Shown here one piece after another: positions 61,054 through 64,000 of a stretch of DNA of 64,000 bases (its first letter is position 1; the number at the start of each line of letters is the position of its first letter). The notes beneath the pieces are model-generated. The model saw only the letters and a list, made by a program, of their open reading frames with translations. It did no database searches and was not told where the DNA came from. The stretch is from Actinocatenispora sp036503555 (GTDB taxonomy: Bacteria; Actinomycetota; Actinomycetes; Mycobacteriales; Micromonosporaceae): NCBI GenBank assembly GCA_036503555.1, contig DASXWQ010000048.1:1-64000 (forward strand), in the 5' to 3' direction. A program made the position numbers and the translations under genes.

Positions 61054-61958
61054 CGGATACCCGCCTTCCCGCTGGTGAGCTCCAGGAACACCTTCTCCAG
61101 GTCGGCGCGCTGCGGAGCCAGCTCGTGCAGCTCCACCCCGGCGGCCAGGGCCGTCTTGCCGATCTGTGGCGCGGGTACGCCGGCGACCAGGAACCCGCCG
61201 TCGTCGTCGCGGGTGACGGCGCTCGCGGGGAGCTTCAGTGCGGTGAACAGCTTGTCCGGCTCGGGCGTGACGACCCGTACGCTCTTCCCACCGTCGAGGT
61301 TGGTCAGCTCGGCGACCGGGCCCTGCCGGATCAGCTTGCCGGCGGCGATGATGACCGCGTCGTCGGCGAACAGCTGCACCTCGGACAGCAGGTGGCTGGA
61401 CACCAGGACGGTCCGGCCCTGGTCGGCGAAGCCGGAGAGCAGGGTACGCATCCAGCGGATGCCCTCCGGGTCGAGGCCGTTCGCCGGCTCGTCGAAGATC
61501 AGCACCTGCGGGTCGCCGAGCATGCCGGCGGCGATGCCGAGGCGCTGCTTCATGCCGAGCGAGTAGCCCTTGACCTTGCGCTTGGCGGCCGGGCTCAGCC
61601 CGACCATCTCCAGCGCCGCGTCGGCGCGGGCCGCCGGCAGGCCGGCGGCGGCGCACAGCACGCGGAGGTGGTCGCGTCCGGTACGACCCTTGTGGAAGCT
61701 CGACGCCTCCAGCCCGGCGCCGACGATCTTCAGCGGGTCCGGCAGGTCGACGTACCGTCGGCCGCCGATGGTCGCGGTGCCGGCGGTCGGCGTGACCAGG
61801 CCCAGCAGCATGCGCAGCGTCGTGGTCTTGCCTGCCCCGTTGGGCCCGAGGAACCCGGTCACCCGACCGGGTTGGACCGTGAACGAGAGGTCGTCGACGG
61901 CTCTGACCTTGCGAAACTGCTTGGTCAGGCCGGAGACGACTATCTGGCCGTCAGCCAT
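61050..61958 (-). CDS. ABC transporter ATP-binding protein (DrrA-like)
   Basis: 302 residues. Walker A GPNGAGKTT, signature YSLGMKQRLGIA, Walker B LIFDEPANGLDP and H-loop VSSHLL are complete; a C-terminal ~70-residue extension is usual in drug-export ATPases. First gene of a two-gene exporter operon. GGGGGAGG lies somewhat far (13 bases) from the ATG. Confidence 0.94.
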   Translation of the reverse strand: MADGQIVVSGLTKQFRKVRAVDDLSFTVQPGRVTGFLGPNGAGKTTTLRMLLGLVTPTAGTATIGGRRYVDLPDPLKIVGAGLEASSFHKGRTGRDHLRVLCAAAGLPAARADAALEMVGLSPAAKRKVKGYSLGMKQRLGIAAGMLGDPQVLIFDEPANGLDPEGIRWMRTLLSGFADQGRTVLVSSHLLSEVQLFADDAVIIAAGKLIRQGPVAELTNLDGGKSVRVVTPEPDKLFTALKLPASAVTRDDDGGFLVAGVPAPQIGKTALAAGVELHELAPQRADLEKVFLELTSGKAGIR

Positions 61959-62031
61959 GGAGTAGCGTGCCTCCCCCTAGTACGATTCGGCGCCCGTCAT
62001 CCCTGCGGGCGCGCCGAAGGAACCGAGTGTG

Positions 62032-62056
62032 ACATGCGCCGTCTTGCGGCGCATGT
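62032..62056. terminator. 9-bp perfect stem between convergent/tandem operons
   Basis: ACATGCGCC, loop GTCTTGC, GGCGCATGT, 13 bp after the stop of the membrane protein gene on the minus strand. A second hairpin (about 61990-62010) follows. Confidence 0.6.
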
Positions 62057-62068
62057 GCGCGGATCTTG

Positions 62069-62476
62069 TCAGTGCCGCTGCGCGGCGACGCGGTTGGCCA
62101 CCATCCAGGCCACCGTCAGGATCAGGAACTGGCCGAGCGACCACGCCGCCAGCTCGGGCCGGAGCACCAGCACCAGCACGTGCTCGACGGCGGTCAGCGC
62201 CATCGCCGTGGCGCCGACCACGGCGAGCCCGGCGCGGGCGATCGCGCGGTCCCGCTCGTCCCGGTACTCGATGGCGTCCACGCGCTCGACGTCGCTGGCG
62301 CCGGGTCGGCGCGCCCGTCGGACCATGACAACGGTGGCGGCCACACCGACGGCGACGACGATCGCCTGCTGCCAGTGGCCCGCGACGGCCGTGGCCACCG
62401 CCACGACCGCGAGTGCGCCGGAGATGACGAGGTTGGCGGGGGAGAGGGGCAGCCGGCGCTCAGCCTGCGTCGACAT
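62069..62476 (-). CDS. Small membrane protein paired with an XRE regulator
   Basis: 135 residues with four hydrophobic segments and a charged cytosolic loop (RRARRPGASDVERVDAIEYR). The layout and partner resemble the DUF2178-type membrane proteins encoded next to small XRE regulators. It overlaps the regulator stop by 17 bp, so the two are co-translated. It might sense or be controlled with the regulator; function unknown. Confidence 0.82.
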   Translation of the reverse strand: MSTQAERRLPLSPANLVISGALAVVAVATAVAGHWQQAIVVAVGVAATVVMVRRARRPGASDVERVDAIEYRDERDRAIARAGLAVVGATAMALTAVEHVLVLVLRPELAAWSLGQFLILTVAWMVANRVAAQRH

Positions 62477-62678
62477 GGAAGACCTCCTCGATGGACAGTT
62501 CGAAGTAGCGGGCGAGGCGGGCGGCCAGCCCGAGGGACGGGTCGTAGCGGCCGACCTCGATGGCGTTGATGGTCTGCCGGGACACGCCGAGCGCGGTGGC
62601 CAGGTCGCCCTGGGACATGCCGCGTTCGGTACGCAGCCGGCGTACCTCGCTTTCCACGATGTAAAGCATCCTTGACAC
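62460..62678 (-). CDS. Small XRE-type transcriptional regulator
   Basis: 72 residues from GTG 62678 (ATG 62669 gives 69). HTH core SQGDLATALGVSRQTINAIEVGRYDPSLGLAARLARYF, as in YozG-like regulators that work alone with a membrane partner. Its start codon region lies inside a long inverted repeat, so autoregulation is likely. No Shine-Dalgarno sequence is visible. Confidence 0.9.
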   Translation of the reverse strand: MSRMLYIVESEVRRLRTERGMSQGDLATALGVSRQTINAIEVGRYDPSLGLAARLARYFELSIEEVFHVDAG

Positions 62679-62709
62679 CCGGGAGTGCTGTCAAGTGTGC
62701 TTTACATCG
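62657..62709. promoter_or_regulatory. Long interrupted dyad over the XRE start and ackA stop
   Basis: Arms 62657-62677 and 62689-62709 match at 19 of 21 positions around an 11-base centre. Outer parts carry ATGTAAAGC/GCTTTACAT and inner parts CTTGACA/TGTCAAG. It covers the last codons of ackA and the first of the XRE gene: an operator, a terminator, or both. Confidence 0.6.
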
Positions 62710-63809
62710 CGGTCGGAGAGTACGGCGCGGACCTGGCCCGCGATCTCGACGTCCTCGCGCGCGGCGACCAGCAGCGTGCGTACCGTCGCGCCGGCGGCGG
62801 TGACGTCGGCGTCGGGTACCCGCACCGAGGCGTTGCGGTCCGGATCGACGGCGAGGCCGAGGAAGGCGAGCCCGTCCGCCGCACCGGCGCGTACCTCGGG
62901 GGCGTGCTCGCCGATGCCGCCGGTGAACACGAGCGCGTCCAGGCCGCCGAGCGCCGCGGTCATCGCCGCGATCCCGGCGCGCAACCGGTGCAGGTACACG
63001 TCGAGGGTGCGGCGAGCGGCGCGGTCGCCGGCGCGGTACCGGTCGAGGATCACCGCCATGTCCTGGGTACCGGCGAGGGCGACGAGGCCGGAGTCGGCCT
63101 GGAGCGCCCGGGACACCTCCGCCGCCGACATGCCGGCGTCGGTCTGCAACCACAGCACCAGCCCCGGGTCGACGGTGCCGGAGCGGGTGCCCATCACGAT
63201 GCCTTCGAGCGGGGTGAACCCCATGGTCGTGTCGACCGACCGGCCCCCGCGTACCGCGGCGAGCGACGCGCCGGAGCCGAGGTGGCAGGTGACGACCCGG
63301 GCGCTCGCCGGATCGAGGCCGGTCAGCTCGGCCGCCCGGCGCGCCGCGTACGCGTGGGACAGGCCGTGGAAGCCGTACCGGCGGATCGCGTACCGCTCGC
63401 GCCACTCGGCGGGGACGGGGTAGGTGGCCGCCGCGTACGGCAGGTCGGCGTGGAACGCGGTGTCGAAGCACGCCACCGCCGGTACGTCCGGCAGCAGCTC
63501 GCCGACCGCCCGGATCCCCGCCAGACCGAACGACTGGTGCAGCGGCGCCAGGTCGCGCAGCTCGGTGATGCCGGCGACGACACGGTCGTCGAGGCGTACC
63601 GGCCCGCGGAACTCGCGCCCGCCGTGCACGATCCGGTGCCCGACCGCGTCCGCCGGCCCCAGCTCGGACAGCGCCTGCCGCAGCGACGCCAGCGAGAACT
63701 CGCCCGCCGTCGCCGGCAGGTCCACGCCGCCGGTGACGGCGTCGGCGTCGTCCAGCATCCGAAGCTTGACGCTGGACGACCCGCAGTTGACGACCAGGAC
63801 CCGCATCAT
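62691..63809 (-). CDS. ackA: Acetate kinase
   Basis: 372 residues. MRVLVVNCGSSSVKLRML is the canonical N-terminus; GHRIVHGG, AVACFDTAFHADLP, RRYGFHGLSH, HLGSGASLAAVRGG, DTTMGFTPLEGIVMGTRSG and FTGGIGEHAPEVR complete the ASKHA fold. It converts acetyl phosphate and ADP to acetate and ATP. It lies 20 bp after xfp, so phosphoketolase product feeds it directly. The earlier in-frame ATG 63842 lies inside xfp and is less likely. Confidence 0.96.
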   Translation of the reverse strand: MMRVLVVNCGSSSVKLRMLDDADAVTGGVDLPATAGEFSLASLRQALSELGPADAVGHRIVHGGREFRGPVRLDDRVVAGITELRDLAPLHQSFGLAGIRAVGELLPDVPAVACFDTAFHADLPYAAATYPVPAEWRERYAIRRYGFHGLSHAYAARRAAELTGLDPASARVVTCHLGSGASLAAVRGGRSVDTTMGFTPLEGIVMGTRSGTVDPGLVLWLQTDAGMSAAEVSRALQADSGLVALAGTQDMAVILDRYRAGDRAARRTLDVYLHRLRAGIAAMTAALGGLDALVFTGGIGEHAPEVRAGAADGLAFLGLAVDPDRNASVRVPDADVTAAGATVRTLLVAAREDVEIAGQVRAVLSDRDVKHT

Positions 63810-63829
63810 CGGCACAGTCCGCGCCCGGG

Positions 63830-64000
63830 TCAGTACGGCCATGCCCAGTCGCGGACCTCCGGCGCGTCCAGCCCGTGCTCCCGGGTGTACGCGCGGGCCG
63901 CGAGCCGGGTGTCCGCCATCCGCTGCCGCAGCGCCGCGGCCCGGCTGCCCAGCGACGGCACCCGGTCCACCACGTCCATGACCAGGTGGTACCGGTCCAG
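63830..64000 (-). CDS. xfp: Phosphoketolase, C-terminal end only
   Basis: The last 56 residues are visible: LDRYHLVMDVVDRVPSLGSR, then AAALRQRMADTRLAARAYTR and the terminal DAPEVRDWAWPY. This is the hallmark C-terminus of xylulose-5-phosphate/fructose-6-phosphate phosphoketolase, which makes acetyl phosphate. The rest lies beyond the right edge. Confidence 0.88.
   Translation of the reverse strand: MDRYHLVMDVVDRVPSLGSRAAALRQRMADTRLAARAYTREHGLDAPEVRDWAWPY

Overview
The window is very GC-rich, densely coded DNA with GTG/TTG starts and a near-absence of AT-rich codons. It carries actinobacterial hallmarks: a fused 2-oxoglutarate dehydrogenase/decarboxylase (Kgd type), nickel superoxide dismutase with its maturation protease, a PASTA-less Ser/Thr kinase, a SigB/SigF-type sigma factor with an RsbW-like partner, and many starts that look leaderless. 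This points to a chromosomal segment of a filamentous-type actinobacterium; Micromonosporales is my best guess (inference from gene content and style, no marker gene is present). I see no tRNA or rRNA gene, no CRISPR array, no prophage and no complete insertion sequence.

Layout. 0-4 kb: deoxyribose-phosphate aldolase with two aldehyde dehydrogenases and a divergent LysR regulator (deoxynucleoside catabolism). 4-9 kb: a translationally coupled operon of polar-amino-acid ABC transporter, D-aminoacylase-like deacylase and class A beta-lactamase-like protein, with two coupled 13-residue mini-ORFs on a 38-bp tandem repeat. 9-17 kb: upp, a phosphosugar mutase, a Ser/Thr kinase, a 27-bp tandem repeat, an acyl-CoA mutase large subunit and an M20 amidohydrolase. 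17-25 kb: gamma-glutamylcyclotransferase, LpdA-type quinone reductase, several small regulators and their enzymes. 25-32 kb: biotin-dependent carboxylase alpha subunit with a 2H phosphoesterase and a coiled-coil/membrane protein, acyltransferase, hydrolase, secreted PLD-like protein, and a decayed region with a LuxR/AAA pseudogene. 32-40 kb: sigma/anti-sigma pair, sodN/sodX, malic enzyme, LysE/LysG. 40-48 kb: flavin reductase, oxidoreductase, MFS, pta, a small secreted protein, ABC-F ATPase. 48-51 kb: two adjacent genes built from three copies of one unrecognised module. 51-64 kb: quinone oxidoreductase with a MerR-type promoter, LysR, DEAD/DEAH helicase, kgd, ABC-2 exporter, XRE/membrane-protein pair, and xfp-ackA (phosphoketolase-acetate kinase).

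Functional links. xfp-ackA and the separate pta form an acetyl-phosphate node; malic enzyme, kgd, the carboxylase and the mutase feed central carbon and propionyl/methylmalonyl metabolism. sodX should process the SodN leader. LysG probably controls LysE.

The most unusual signals are a repeated 13-bp palindrome GTCCACWGTGGAC (seven exact copies, four of them forcing rare Thr codons inside Ser-Thr-Val-Asp), the triplicated-module proteins, and the coupled mini-ORF repeat.
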